A DNA stretch of 64,000 nt from Diphasiastrum complanatum (GCA_029204225.1 CM055100.1:54555597-54619596), one strand, 5' to 3'. Numbered from the stretch's first letter, positions 33,672-45,648 are shown. Numbers and translations: made by a program. The notes: generated from the sequence alone by a model not told the origin.

Positions 33672-34540
33672 CTCTCTCACATCCATAATTGATATAGAGA
33701 ACAGTGTCCACTTCGGATGCTTCACTATCTCTTACATCAATTTTACACACAAGATGTAAATAGAACATGAAGAACCAAGTAGAATGTAAATGAGATGATT
33801 CTTCCATGCTATAAAATTTGAACTCTTTGGAAAATTACAGCAACCAAACAATAAATGTGAGTGATAACCATTTGCTTGCTTGTGTCCTCCCTCTTTGTCC
33901 TTTCTTGATATGTCTCCACCATGAAACTCCATGAATGAGCCTCCATCTCCATCTTGCCACAAGATGCCATCATCATTTGTTGACTTGGCCATGAATGAGT
34001 GACATAATGAATCTCCAATAGCTTCATTTCCATTAGCAAAACCAGCCAAGAATGCTAGTACAACTCCAACATCAAATTGGTGCTCACCAATGTAGCTAGT
34101 TTTACCCATATCTTGACAATTTGCACACATCCACATGAAATTGCTCAAACATGAGATAGAACAAGTAAAGTAAACTTGAACAACTCTTGATTCTTCAATT
34201 ACCTGAAAAAACAAATCCATAACGTCTTTGCCAATTGACTCTCCTTTGATGCTCTTGACTAGCTCCAAATTGCCACTTTTCCTTTTGTGTTGTTGAAGCC
34301 CTTAGAGATCAACCTCTTGATCTTCCACTTGACCATCAAAGCCATTGACTAAGAGCTCTTTTCTAGATCCATTAGTTTCTGGAAATCATGAAAACATCCA
34401 TCTACTTGCATAGCATCATTTACACAAGAAGATTCACCAAAGCATGTTTGAAAAGCAAAATGAGTCACTTCTACTCGCCTATCTTTCTCATCATATGTGA
34501 GCCTTGAAGGCATATGTCTTTCCCATGATATTCTCCTTGA
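33672..34540 (-). pseudogene. 3' module shared by two copia-derived elements
   Basis: The minus-strand translation shows VEVTHFAFQTCFGESSCVNDAM, FGASQE-like segments and SFMEFHGGDISRKDKEGGHKQ in broken frames. An equivalent, similarly damaged module lies at 38,218-38,830. Neither shows RT or RNase H motifs, although both occupy the place where those domains should be. Function unknown. Confidence 0.6.
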
Positions 34541-34549
34541 CGTTTGACT

Positions 34550-35607
34550 TTATGAAGATCCTTCATCATCACTATCTAAAGTAGGATCCTTTACATTAAC
34601 ATCAAGAATGTTAGATCCATCCACACCATCATCACTTGAGGACACATTTGGAACATTCCCCTCATAAAAAATGACATCTCTACCAATAATCACCTTATTA
34701 GTAGTAGGAATGTAAGCCTTGTAGGCTTTACTCACCTCACTATATCCAACAAATATACCTTTCCTTGAAGATGGATCCTCCTTTGTACTATCATCAAGAG
34801 TTATATTGACATAGCAAGTACATCTAAAAGTTTAAGAAAGGTGACACTCTGCCTCCTCTTGAATAGCATCTCAAAAGGTGTTCTTCCATCCAATATAGCA
34901 CTCGGCCACCTATTGCATAGAAAGTTAGCACACAACAAAGCTTGATCCCAAAATGGTTTTGAAAGATTAGCTTTGACACTTTCACATAAAATCCTATTCT
35001 TCCTCTCGACCACTCCATTTTGTTGTGGCGTCCTTGGAGTTGTGTACTCCCTCTTGATCCCAGGCTCATCACAAAAAGCCTTAAACTTGGTAGATATGTA
35101 CTCTCCACCATTGTCACTCCTTAAGCACTTGATCTTTGTGGAAAATTGGTTCTCCCTTGCATTCTTGAATTTTACAAAGACATCATACACTTTATCTTTG
35201 ATCTTGCGTATGTAGAGATATTCAATGAAAGTTACATACATCTTAGCTCCACTATTACTAATTATAGTGATTTTGTGAATATCTGAATGTACAACTTGAA
35301 AAGTCTTTGTAGATCTAGATATAGATCTAGTATAAGGTAGTCTAGGTGACTTTGACAAAGCACAAGACTCACAAACATGATTGATGCTACTTAAGTAACT
35401 TGGAAGACTAATCACAACTTGCTTCCTAGCCATTACCTCCAATGGCTTGAAGTTGAGGTGCCCCATCCTTATATGCCAAACCTCTTGAATAGGTATTTGC
35501 TCACTTGCCACACATCCAACTTGGTTAGCAATAACACAAGCATCTAGTTTGAACAACTTCCCTTGACTTTTACCTTTTGTAATCAAGATGTCCTTCCTTT
35601 TGATCAA
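34550..35607 (-). pseudogene. Copia protease end and integrase
   Basis: The minus strand encodes a protease tail (GKLFKLDACVIAN), the pre-integrase WHIRMGHLNF and integrase zinc Cys residues (CESCALSK). The catalytic core has VVHSDI, LRSDNGGEYIS and NGVVERKNR, followed by DGRTPFEMLF. A frameshift near 34,830 separates the C-terminal part (KAYKAYIPTTNKVIIGRDVIF). The catalytic Asp-Asp-Glu set is present. TFIEYLYI replaces the usual TFIDDYSR. RT is missing downstream. The N-terminal side is fused directly to the RNase H of another element at about 35,600. Confidence 0.88.
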
Positions 35608-36513
35608 GGTAATGATGTCTTATTTCTATATGTTTGCTTTGAGAGTGAAATCTCAAAATCAAAGATAGCACTATTGTGCTTTGATTGTCACAATAAATTG
35701 TTGTAGGAAGTGTTTGTGCAAGGTTGAGGTCTGCAAGCATTTGCCTTAGCCAGATCACCTCTTTGGTTGCATTTGTGGCAACTATGTATTCGGATTCCGT
35801 TGATGATAATGCAACTGATGTCTGCTTCCAGCTGTTCCATGAGATTGGGCCTTGGTTGTATAAAAATATAAATCCAAAAGTTGACTTTTTGGTGTCGATA
35901 TCTCCTACCAATCTACATCTATGTAGGCTTCAAGGATGTTGGCAATGTGGCTGCCTCCGTAGCAGATACTGAGAGTTTTTGTTGCTTGGATGTACTTCAT
36001 GACCTTTATTAGTGCCTTCCAATGAGTTAAGCCTAGATTTGACAGGAACTGGCTAAGTGTACTGATTGAATGTGCAAGGTCTGGTCGCGTGCAAATCATT
36101 GCATACATCAGTGAACCGATGATGGATTAAAACGGGTAGCACTTCATCTCCTCCTTTTCTGCCTCAGTTTGAGGAGATTGTTCCTTTGATAACTTTAGTC
36201 CAGGGTCAAGTGGAAAGTAACTTGGTTTGCAGTTGGCCATTCCATACTTTTCTAGCACGTTGTTGAGACATCGTTGCTGACTAATGAAAATCAATTTGCT
36301 GGGTCGATCTCGTTGGATTTGGATTCCAAGACAATAGTAGGCTGGACCCATGTCATTCACCTTGTATTCCTGAGTCAGCATGCATTTTGTATCCTTCATC
36401 AAATTTAGATTGTTACTAAATAAGAGTGTATCATTTACATAGAGAGTGATGATGATGAAGTAATCTGGTACAGACTTGAAGTAGCGAGTCTGTTGAGTTT
36501 GGAATGAAACCAC
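35570..36513 (-). pseudogene. Copia RT and RNase H remnant of a different element
   Basis: On the minus strand, LYVNDTLLFSNN replaces the YVDD box, so the catalytic pair is damaged. It is followed by YCLGIQIQRD, CKPSYFPLDPG, ICTRPDLAHSISTLSQFL and RNase H with AYIDVDW, STFGFIF, ALSSTESEY, IYCDNQST and HSQSKHIEIRHHYL. Frame breaks lie near 36,120 and 35,908. The sequence passes without a gap into the integrase piece of another copia, so this is a chimeric junction. Confidence 0.88.
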
Positions 36514-36689
36514 TCTTTATCAGAAATGCATTGATCTTCTAGAACCCAATGGCCTTTGGGAAGAGAGCAGTTAAAGACACCATACAAGATCCTTGTGGTT
36601 AGCATCACCTAGCAAGGGTGATGAGCCCACTGTACTTGATTCACCACCAAGAGCATTCTAAGTTCGTTCATGTGGAGACCACGCTCCCA

Positions 36690-37020
36690 GTGAAGTCGCC
36701 AATGTTAGCCGATATTTTTGCATGAAAAATCGGGCTATGTTTTAAGCAATTTTCACAATTTTCTAAGAAATTGGCATGTAACATCTGGTTATTAATGGTA
36801 AAATTGGCACACAGTTGCCTATAGATAGGGGTCCCAACCCGTCCAAAATGTGGCTAGAGGAAATTTTGAGGCCTTAGAAATGGCCCATAGAATAGTTTAC
36901 AGCCTTACAATTGGCCCGATTATACTAGCTGGCACTGCCGAGCGAATTTTCCAATGTACTCTGCTATTTTTTTATTAATACAAAAAATTGCATACTGTGT
37001 TTTCAGGGAACCTATGTCAT
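36690..37020 (+). repeat. Dispersed ~320-bp repeat, copy 1
   Basis: The segment is similar to the reverse complement of 52,480-52,800, sharing CGTCCAAAATGTGGCTAGA, GGCCTTAGAAATGGCCCAT and GGCCCGATTATACTAG. It has no coding content. It may be part of an LTR of an unidentified element. Confidence 0.85.
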
Positions 37021-37827
37021 AGTTTGTGTGGTGATTTCATTAACTCACATGCTTTAGTGATTTACTGCCTTTGCAAAATTTGTTTAGAAACGAGAACTTT
37101 CTTGGAACATGAAACCGTACATATCTCTTCACCGACATTATCTCCAAAAAAATGATTTGAAGTCAAACTATGTCTATTCTTTTCGCTTGACCAAAAATAA
37201 GATTCTGTTTTGGCTAAATAGCTATTATTTGAAAGCATCATGTCCCTTAATCATCTCTCTCTTTCTCTCTATAGAATAGATGAAATTAGACCTTTTTATT
37301 TAGAACTTTCACTCTCACTTAATCATCACTCTCACTTTCAGGACTTATTTCATCATCATGACTATTAGAATTTATATTCTCAACATCTATGGAAGTGGGT
37401 GCTTCAAGTATGGTTTGAAGATTCACTACATCTCTAGATAGCTCAATCTCATAGTTAAAATGAAAGTTTTCCATTTCATTCTCAACATTTGCACCCTCAA
37501 ATACTCGTCGTGCTCATGGTTCAACTTGAACTACAAACCACCATATCTTGTTTAGTCAATCTAGTTGAAAAAACACCTGCAGAAATTATTATTTTAGAAC
37601 ATATTGAAAACTCAAATACTGAAATCACTTGCAATAAAACGAAAAACATGACAACATAGCATGTGCACCTGCTCACAGTGATGAGGCAACACCAATGTGT
37701 CAAAGGACTCCATGCTCAATGTTTTTGATGAATCAATCGCAAAAATCCACTTGGATCCAATTTTATGGTTTCATTTGGCCCTCTACAAACTATCTTGAAC
37801 CATTTCACATCAAATAAAAAATAGGCT
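37021..37827. other. Unassigned AT-rich sequence
   Basis: No gene, recognisable repeat boundary or RNA was seen between the dispersed repeat and the truncated LTR. Confidence 0.4.
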
Positions 37828-37972
37828 ACCAACTTTCTCGCACTTTCAAAAAGTGTTTATTGAATGTATTTTAAACTAATGTAACTTCAAAAAGTTTATC
37901 TCTAAGTCTAATGAGTTTTGGCCTCAATTGACAATTTACCAAAATATGACTAAACTTGTTAAATACTCTCGC
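37828..37972 (-). repeat. Truncated 3' LTR
   Basis: About 145 bp match the last part of the LTR at 42,352-42,499 (ACTTCAAAAAGTTTATCTCT, TCAATTGACAATTTACC). Confidence 0.75.
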
Positions 37973-38217
37973 TCCCTCTTCAATTAGTTTTGGCATAGTT
38001 TTAACCATAACACTTTGATCAAACTTTAGAATGATCTCCATCCTAAGTATAGATCTCTTTTCTAAGGTTCTAAAGTATCCTTCATAATTGATATAGAGAA
38101 TAGTGTCTAAATTGGATGTTTCACTAGTTCTTACATCAATTTTACACATCAAGATATCACTAGAACATGAAGAACCAAATAGAATGTAAATGAAATGATT
38201 CCTCCATGTTTCAACCT

Positions 38218-38830
38218 TTAAACTCTATGGAAAGTTACAACAACCAAACAATAAATGTGAGTGATGACCATTTGCTTGCCTGTCTCCTCCAGCTTTGTCC
38301 TTTCCTGATATGTCTCCACCATAAAACTCCATGAATGAGCCTCCATCTCCATCTTGTTACAAGAAACCATCAATACTTGATGATTTGACCTGTAGCTAGT
38401 TTGTCCATATCTTGATAATTTGCACACATTCACATGAAATAGCTCAAACATGAGATAGAACAAGTAAAGTAAACTTGAACAACACTTCCTTGATGCTCCT
38501 TTGACCTTACTTGAGTTTAAAGACAAAAAATAGATCCAAAACATCTTTGCCATGTAACATTTCTTTGATGCTCTTGACTAGCTCCAAATTGCCACTTTCT
38601 CTTTTGTGTCGTTGAAGCCCTTTGAGACCAACCTCTTGATCTTCCTCTTGACCATCAAAGTCATTAAACACTTTGTTTTTCAGATCCATTACTTGATTTT
38701 ACAGCATGAAAACCATGAAAACCAGTATTCAATTGCATAGCATCATCTACACAAGAAGATTCTCCAAAACATGTGAGTAAAGCAAAGTGAGTCGCTTCCA
38801 CTTGCCTACCTTTCTCTTGGTCATGAAAGA
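38218..38830 (-). pseudogene. 3' module, second copy
   Basis: It is closely similar to 33,750-34,450, including SFMVETYQERTK, KQMVITHIYCLV and VEATHFALLTCFGESSCV in broken frames. It lies between the long ORF and the truncated 3' LTR. Confidence 0.6.
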
Positions 38831-38864
38831 TATCAAAGATATTGATATCTTCAAACTTGAACCT

Positions 38865-40481
38865 CTAGAAATACTCCCTTTCAAACATATAATCTAGATA
38901 GATCTCATCAATGCTTGATCTCGAATTTTCACAAAGGTTAGTGAAAACAATGCCACCAATGTCACCATCATAAATCAAAAGATAGATTCCAAACTTTCCA
39001 TCCAACATGAAGTAGAGTAGGTGAAGATAAGTATTAAACCTAATAAATCTAGAATTTTTGAGTCCATAACAAACCTCAATAAGCTCACCAATGAGATCCC
39101 CCTTGCGTTGAAGAAATTGCCTCTCGATTTGCTCCATATAGTCTTCTCCAACCAACCTTTTACCATCTTGATCATGAGTGATCAATTCACAATCATAGAA
39201 TCCTTTGAGTTGATGAAGAGATGTGAGATCCATGACTTGGATCTTCCCAAGAACCAATCTTTCATTGCTCTTTCCTTCATAAGACTCCCTCTTAATGATT
39301 GCATCATAAGAAGTAGAAATCTCAAAAACATAAGAAGCCATAAAAAAAATGATTATATAAGGATGATTAAAGTGCTCTCTTTTTTCAATTAATGGTTCTT
39401 CCTCATTATCATTCACAATGACATCATTCAAAGTACCTCCTACTTTACATACTTCTCTTCTTCTTGACTTGTGAGTATCTCCCTCATCAAGTCTCTTGAT
39501 AGAACCATTTGATCTACTCTCTTTATGAAGACATGTGACTCCACTTGCTGCAAAAATGACTTTCTTGGACTCGTCACAAAAGAATATAGAAGAACCACCT
39601 CCTTCATGCATGCACCTAGCAACATCTTTTTCCATATGATCAAAGAAATCATTAACAACAATCTTTTCCAAGGAAGAACCTTCACCTCCATTGATGAAGT
39701 TAGCTCTTTCCTTACCTTTTGCATGCTTGCACTTGCCATGAAGAACCATTGAAACACCATCATTATCCTCAAGACTAGCCAAGTTAGCACAAAGATGAAC
39801 ATCTCCAAGAAGCATATTAGATCTTGACCTAGATCTAGCATAAGGAAGCTTTTTAGACTTTGCATAAGATCCACCAATCTTATTGATGCTAAAAGAGAAC
39901 TTTAAAAAATTGAGACCAATCTCCTTTTCCATTCCATCCTTTTTGTTAGCCATAACAAAAGCATCAAGCTTGAAAAGTCTACCTTGTCTATTGCCCCTAG
40001 CAACCAAGATTTCTTCCTTTGTAATGAAACAAGCATCACCACCAAACTTTACCATGTATCCTTTCTCTATTATTTGACCAATACTTAACAAATTCTTTGA
40101 AAGTGAAGGAATGTAAAGAACACTATCAAGTCTTGCTTTTCTATTAGTAGAGAGACAAATAGGAATTGAATCCATACCTTCAATCACACACTCACCGCCA
40201 TTGGCCATGTGAATTTCTTTCTTGGCTCCATCATAAGTGACCAAAGAAGTAAAGAACTCCTTGTGACTAGTCATGTGTGAACTAGCTCCACTATCAATCC
40301 ACCATGAATATTTGTCACCTTCACTTGATATTGGACTTGAAGAACACATCAAAAGAGAATCACCACCACCTAGATCCTCATCATTAGTAGTAAAGTTGAT
40401 TTGCTTGCCACCTTCATCTCTTTGTTTCTTCAAACATTCATTTGCAAAATGTCCTTTGATTCCACAATAAAAGCATTTCAA
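38865..40481 (-). CDS. 538-aa zinc knuckle-protease ORF with a compacted pol remnant
   Basis: The ORF opens at the CCHC knuckle CFYCGIKGHFANEC, then the protease WWIDSGASSHMTS (about residue 60), SVLYIPSLSKNLLSIGQ, GRLFKLDAFVMAN and an integrase N-terminal scrap (SYAKSKKLPYARSRSRS, about residue 205). Beyond that it has no integrase DDE core. Near the C-terminus an RT-like track survives: EDYMEQIERQF, VCYGLKNS, then YLLIYDGDIGG where YVDD should be. About 300 codons are therefore a shrunken pol with large internal losses, yet no stop interrupts them. It is not catalytically competent. It may be chance survival of an open frame or a retained non-autonomous polyprotein. The start is not reliable because gag lies upstream in another frame. 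Confidence 0.7.
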   Translation of the reverse strand: MKCFYCGIKGHFANECLKKQRDEGGKQINFTTNDEDLGGGDSLLMCSSSPISSEGDKYSWWIDSGASSHMTSHKEFFTSLVTYDGAKKEIHMANGGECVIEGMDSIPICLSTNRKARLDSVLYIPSLSKNLLSIGQIIEKGYMVKFGGDACFITKEEILVARGNRQGRLFKLDAFVMANKKDGMEKEIGLNFLKFSFSINKIGGSYAKSKKLPYARSRSRSNMLLGDVHLCANLASLEDNDGVSMVLHGKCKHAKGKERANFINGGEGSSLEKIVVNDFFDHMEKDVARCMHEGGGSSIFFCDESKKVIFAASGVTCLHKESRSNGSIKRLDEGDTHKSRRREVCKVGGTLNDVIVNDNEEEPLIEKREHFNHPYIIIFFMASYVFEISTSYDAIIKRESYEGKSNERLVLGKIQVMDLTSLHQLKGFYDCELITHDQDGKRLVGEDYMEQIERQFLQRKGDLIGELIEVCYGLKNSRFIRFNTYLHLLYFMLDGKFGIYLLIYDGDIGGIVFTNLCENSRSSIDEIYLDYMFEREYF

Positions 40482-41205
40482 CTTAGACTTATCTTTAATT
40501 TTTCAAAAGAGAAAGTCTCACCTTGATCTTGACCTTTAGACCACTTGCCTTTGCCTTTGCCCTTGAACTTTCCTTTGATGAACATAGTCTCCTCTTCATA
40601 ATGAGATGTTGATGTAGATCCACCTCCTCTTGATTGAAGCCTATACTCCTCATTCACCAAGATCTCTTGAAAATCCACAATACTTGGCAAAGTCTTTTGA
40701 ATAGCAAAACTTTAAACAAGATTAGCATGATCATCCAATAGGCCATTAAGTATAACTTGAACAAGTTCTACCTCCTTAATGCTTTCATCAATACATGCTA
40801 ACTCATCATTGAATGCTTTAACCTCAAAACAAAAGCATGAGTACTCTCTTCCTTCTTTTGCAAACTTTGAAAGATTTGTCTCCTAAAAGTAAGCACTCTT
40901 GATGTAGACTTGGATTCATAAAGCTTCTTCAAAGCTTTCCAAGCCTCCAAATATGATGTGCACTTACCAACTTCTTTGAGAAGTTCATTGTTAACATTTA
41001 TCTTAATCATGTGTAGAGCCCTTTTGGCCCTCTTATCATATCTAATTTGATCTTGTTGAGTTTCTGGTCTCTCCTCCAAATCTACAACAATATCCAAAAC
41101 ATCATTCATCTCAAAAAGTGATTCCATCCTCACTTTCCACAATGAATAGTTGCTTGAGGTAAGCCTATCATTGCCTTCCAGCAAGAATCCACCACTTGTA
41201 GCCAT
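40478..41205 (-). pseudogene. Copia gag of the same element, frameshifted
   Basis: The minus-strand ATG at 41,203-41,205 starts MATSGGFLLEGNDRL, then NYSLWKVRMESLFEM, LHMIKINVNNELL and SRVLTFRRQIFQSL. A one-base lesion near 40,815 and a CAA-to-TAA-type stop near 40,713 interrupt it before FQEILVNEEYRLQSRG and a Lys/Gly-rich linker. A further shift near 40,485 separates it from the zinc knuckle ORF. Confidence 0.88.
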
Positions 41206-41848
41206 GTTGCAATGACCTGATCTTCTTCTTTCAACCTGTTCCAATGCACAAAGCACTCTCTTGAATGTGAACAAATGAAATCACAAAGATATGGAACCTC
41301 TCAAATCTCTTCTAGTACTTATAACTAGAAAATCAACACATAGAATAGAGAAATCTTGACCAACCTATGATCTATCCTCAATCTAATGATTCTTGCCACT
41401 TTTTAAGATTGAAACACACTCAAACGAAGTTCAATAACCTCACAAACTAGAAATCCAATCAAAATTAGAGTTTTGACAAAATCACAAAAAATTGAATATA
41501 TCAAATTCTACATGCAATTTTTAAAAGCTTGATATATCATCTTGTAGCCTTCAATGAGACCTTCCTAATGCACCAAAAATTGGCTAATTACAGTAAACCA
41601 AGTGTGAAATTGGAATTGATCAAGTATATAAGCCTATATTAAGTTTTGATCTACAAAAGATCTAATCTACATATAACCCTATATTAAGTATATAACCCTA
41701 TATTAAGTTTTGACCTACAAAAGATCCAATCTACATATGCAAAAATGTTGATTTTTGAGTGGAGATCAATCTAGCATGCTCTAGCACTGGTAACTCCTCC
41801 AAATCCTTGCTAAATGTGGCTGATCCTTTCATAACCTGAAACACAATA

Positions 41849-41860
41849 GCTCTGATACCA
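41849..41860 (-). other. Primer binding site (initiator Met tRNA)
   Basis: The minus strand reads the exact copia site TGGTATCAGAGC directly next to the LTR. Confidence 0.95.
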
Positions 41861-42499
41861 TGTGAAGGATTTCAGATCATTCAAGATCCAATCCATGTCC
41901 TTGATCTTTGGTTACAATAAGGAGCAAACAAAAAATCCTGCCAATGTAAAAAAATCAGCATCTACATACAAATTGAGATGCAAACTCTAAGAGATACTGA
42001 TCAAACATGAACCAAAACATAAAATATAGTTTTTGTTCGTACAATTACAGTACCCTACTGTATTTCACATGTGTGGAACCAAAAATAACAAAATATGAGC
42101 ATTCTACACACAAGATTGCAAGATATCATCAAGAGAGTGCACCACTGTGTAGTAGAACCCAAAGAGAACCATGTATAATGATGAAATGAGAGAGAGAAGA
42201 GAGAAGATCCCTTTCTCCATGAGGTACAACAATATATAGCAGTCCAAACTCTATTTGGCCACTTATTTCTCTCTCCAAAATGCTAACCCTACTATTTTGG
42301 GACTAGATTCAATGTACCCAAAGTTCAAATTTGAATCTCTCTCAAACTCGACTACCAACTTTCATGAACTTTTAAAAAGTGTTTATTGAATATAGTTTAA
42401 ACTAATATAACTTCAAAAAGTTTATCTCTAAGCCTAAAATAAGTTTTGGCCTCAATTGACAATTTACCAAAATATGACAATTTGTTGAAATCTCTCACA
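41861..42499 (-). repeat. 5' LTR (639 bp)
   Basis: On the plus strand it starts TGTGAAGGATTTC at the primer site and ends TCTCTCACA. It is related to 33,022-33,671, to 37,828-37,972, and, in reverse complement, to 10,741-10,814. Confidence 0.92.
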
Positions 42500-44400
42500 A
42501 GAGTCTTGTCTGAGAGGGTCGTGGTCGAACATCTCTTCTGGACGTAAGCTACAGTGGAGACAGCTTCAGCCATGCATGCAATAGCATACATTTGGTAGAT
42601 TCAACCAGAGAACGGTTCTTCTTCTCAACTAAGCCATTAGACTGAGGACTGTAAGGAGTGATGAATTGCTGCTCAATGCCTTGGCTTTGGCAATACTCCT
42701 TAAACTCGACAGAGATATATTCTCCATCGTTGTTTGATGTGAGAGCCTTGATCGTTCTTCCAGTCTCCTTTTCTACATGCTCCTTGAAGATTCTAAAGCA
42801 GTTGAAGGCTTCTGATTTCTTCTTTATGAAATACACCATAGTCCTTCTAAAGAATTCATCAATGAAGGTTATAAAGTACTTGGCATCCTTCAGCAAAGGA
42901 TTTTTCATTGGGCCACAAATATCTGAATGTACAACATCTAGCAATCCTCTAGAAACATTGACTTGAATGGTTTCCTAGTCTGTTTACCAACTAGACAGTC
43001 TTGACAGACAGGTAACTCAACTTTTTCGCGAGGATAGTCGAGATCAAGAACAATAGACTGTCTAGACATTCATTGTACATGATTTAAATGACCAAGTCTA
43101 TAATGCCAAAGTAAACCTTTATTTGAATGAATAGAAGTACTGAGAGCCTGACTAGAGGCAAAAGAGCAATGACTCAATTTATACAAGTATCCATGTCTCT
43201 TTCCGAGTGCTAGGATCTTGCATCTCCTATCAACTACTTTACACTGATCACATTTGAATTCTACTCTGTGTCCCAGATTTGTGATTCTTCTTACAGAGAG
43301 CAGATTTGTAGATAAATTAGGTACATAAAGGACTTTAGAGAGCAGCTTAGACTTGTCATTAGCAAAGTTCAATCTTACAACGCCTTCACCTTTAATAGCC
43401 TGTGTGTTATTGTCCCAAGGTGGACATATTTTTGGGTACTGTAAGGTGTATAGGACTCGAAACAGCCAATGAGGCTAGTCATATGCTGAGTGGCTCCGGA
43501 ATCCAAGAACCAAGAACTGTGGCCAAATGCTCCTTGATGGCTGGTCATGAAGGCATCATGATCCGCTTCTTGAATAGGCTGTGAAGCTTCTGTAGCTGTA
43601 TTTGCCACTTGATTCGACTGTCCCTTGCTATTTTTTATCGCTTGAAGTATTCAGCAGTCTTGTATTTCGTGGTTATTTTGTTTGCAGTATCTGCTAAACA
43701 GCTTCTTCTTTGTCTGCGAATTCGACTGTTCCTTGTGCTGAGCTAGTTTCTAGTCTGGCTTTGATTGCCTCGGGCCTTTCTTCTTCTTCTTCTTCTTCTG
43801 CTTTGTCATGCTCTTGTTGGTGTACAAGGTGTGAGAATCAACTGAGAAACTTGAGGCTTGGTTCCTCCACGTGTCTTCCTACAACAACATAGTAATGACT
43901 CTCGAAAGAGTCAATTCTGGATGAGTCGTGATGATTATCACCCAACTGTCATAAGATCTTGGCAAGCTTTTAAGCAGTTGCATCACTGTGTATTGATCGT
44001 CTATGACAGATCCGACAGTGGCCATTTGTCTTAGCAGGTTCTTGAATCGATTAATGTGATTCTGTAGAGAATCACCATTCATCATCTTGAGGGAGTAGAA
44101 TTTCTTCTTGAGATGTAGCTTGGAAGCTATATCTCGCACTTCATATAGTGTGCTCAAGATGTCCTAGACTTCTTTCGATGTCTAAGCCTCGAATACATGG
44201 TCGATCTGGGTATCCGTGATGTTGAGGATGATCACCGTGAAAGCCTTTCCATCCTTCAGTTTCCATCTGGCGATTGTCGCGTCGTCCGCTTCGGGTTTTC
44301 CTTTTGCACCTATAAGAACATCGTACAATTATTTTGTCATTAGTACAATTTTCATCTTAAATTTCCACAAATGGTAATTGGCTCCATCAAGCTTGTCCAT
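42500..44400 (-). pseudogene. Copia gag-protease-integrase, cut by the element at 42,499
   Basis: Gag starts at the minus-strand ATG at 44,398-44,400 (ANYHLWKFKMK) and runs through LHLKKKFYSLKMMNGDSL, LLKSLPRSYDSW and PELTLSRVITMLL, with several stops. The protease reads SSWFLDSGATQHMTS at about 43,500, followed by VLYVPNLSTNLLSV and LLWHYRLGHLN. The integrase has VVHSDICGPM, TFIDEFFRR, ALTSNNDGEYIS (Asn for the usual catalytic-context Asp position) and NGLVEKKNRS, then EAVSTVAYVQKRC up to 42,500, where the other element's LTR begins. It belongs to the same family as 54,793-55,745. Confidence 0.9.
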
Positions 44401-44573
44401 GATAGGACTGGCTTTTCTTGGAAATCCATGTGGAAGAACTAGTCTAAGTGATAGGAAAAACTATTAGTGACTTAAGTATGAAAATCTGATACTGAAAACA
44501 CAGAACAAGTAAACAATTACTCTATCGGCTAGTAGAGTCTTGTATTGTGGAAGCTTATCAAGCTATTAAAATA

Positions 44574-44585
44574 GCTCTGATACCA
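44574..44585 (-). other. Primer binding site (initiator Met tRNA)
   Basis: TGGTATCAGAGC on the minus strand, directly next to the 1.16-kb LTR. Confidence 0.93.
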
Positions 44586-45617
44586 TGTTGGAGAGAGGGA
44601 GATGAACGAGTTGAGAAAGATGTCGTATGTTAGCTCAAAGGGGTAAGACGAACACGAACGAAAAATGAACTCGAACAAGGAACGAATCACGAACAAGAAA
44701 CAAACTTGAACAAGAAAGTGTTCGCACGTAGTGGAACGAGCTATACGACTCTCTCCATAAGCATGACTACGCCTATCAAAATGAACATAACGTTAGTGAT
44801 GGAAATCATGGTCATTCTTGATTACGCAGCCAAACATTAATAAATGAAGTGTCAGAAGAATAATTTGTCGCGAATAGCAAGACAAATTATGTGTGCTAAT
44901 GATTTGCAAATAGCTAGACTGTGCTCGACTAATAATTAGTCTCGAATGATTCACGAACGACAAGACTAAATGTTAGTCATCTATTACCAAAAAGAGCAAC
45001 TAGAAAGATCACACAGAATGAATGATAAGCATAGCAATATTAACACAAATCTGAACGCAGAACAAAGAACTATATCAGATTAAGTATATCAAGTATACAT
45101 GTCAATAAGTGGGCGAAACCGCATGCTCTAAGCTTATTCAATATGTAAAGGAATGAAACCTTTGCTGACAATAAAGAATCAATGCACAAGGCATCTACTT
45201 CGTCTATCTTTTCTAAACTTATGATGCTGATTAACATACGCTCTCATTTGTTAGGACTCAGTCGTCCAATACTCAACCTCTTGATCTCTCACTATCATCT
45301 CTTGTGTCTCTTGAACGAAATGGTATTCAACATCCATATATACATAATGTTATAGGTGTGCAGATGAAGAAAGTACAAGGTGGATGTGTTGTCTGTAAGA
45401 GATCGGGGGTGGCTGCAATCATTGTCCAGTCTGTTAGCGTAGCTGCATGGGGTGAGTGTGAAGAGGGTGTGACGTCAGCCTTTGCTTTTCGTCCTTTCAT
45501 CGCCTGTGAGAATTTGCATGTTAATATGCAGACTGCACGACAACGCGAGTAAATATGCAACATGAATGGAGGCAGATTAAAGATGGGATTTGGGAGAGTA
45601 GAGGAAACAAATCCAAC

Positions 45618-45648
<31 letters not shown>

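Larger units (their letters stand above)
37828..42499 (-). mobile_element. Copia-derived element with gag, protease and eroded pol, inserted in another copia
   Basis: The element is on the minus strand: 5' LTR 41,861-42,499, primer site, gag 41,205 downward, zinc knuckle and protease, a long ORF ending at 38,865, a 3' module and a truncated 3' LTR near 37,828-37,972. Its 5' LTR edge at 42,499 directly abuts integrase sequence of another copia element, so it inserted there. The left end is lost, so no target duplication can be checked. Confidence 0.75.
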
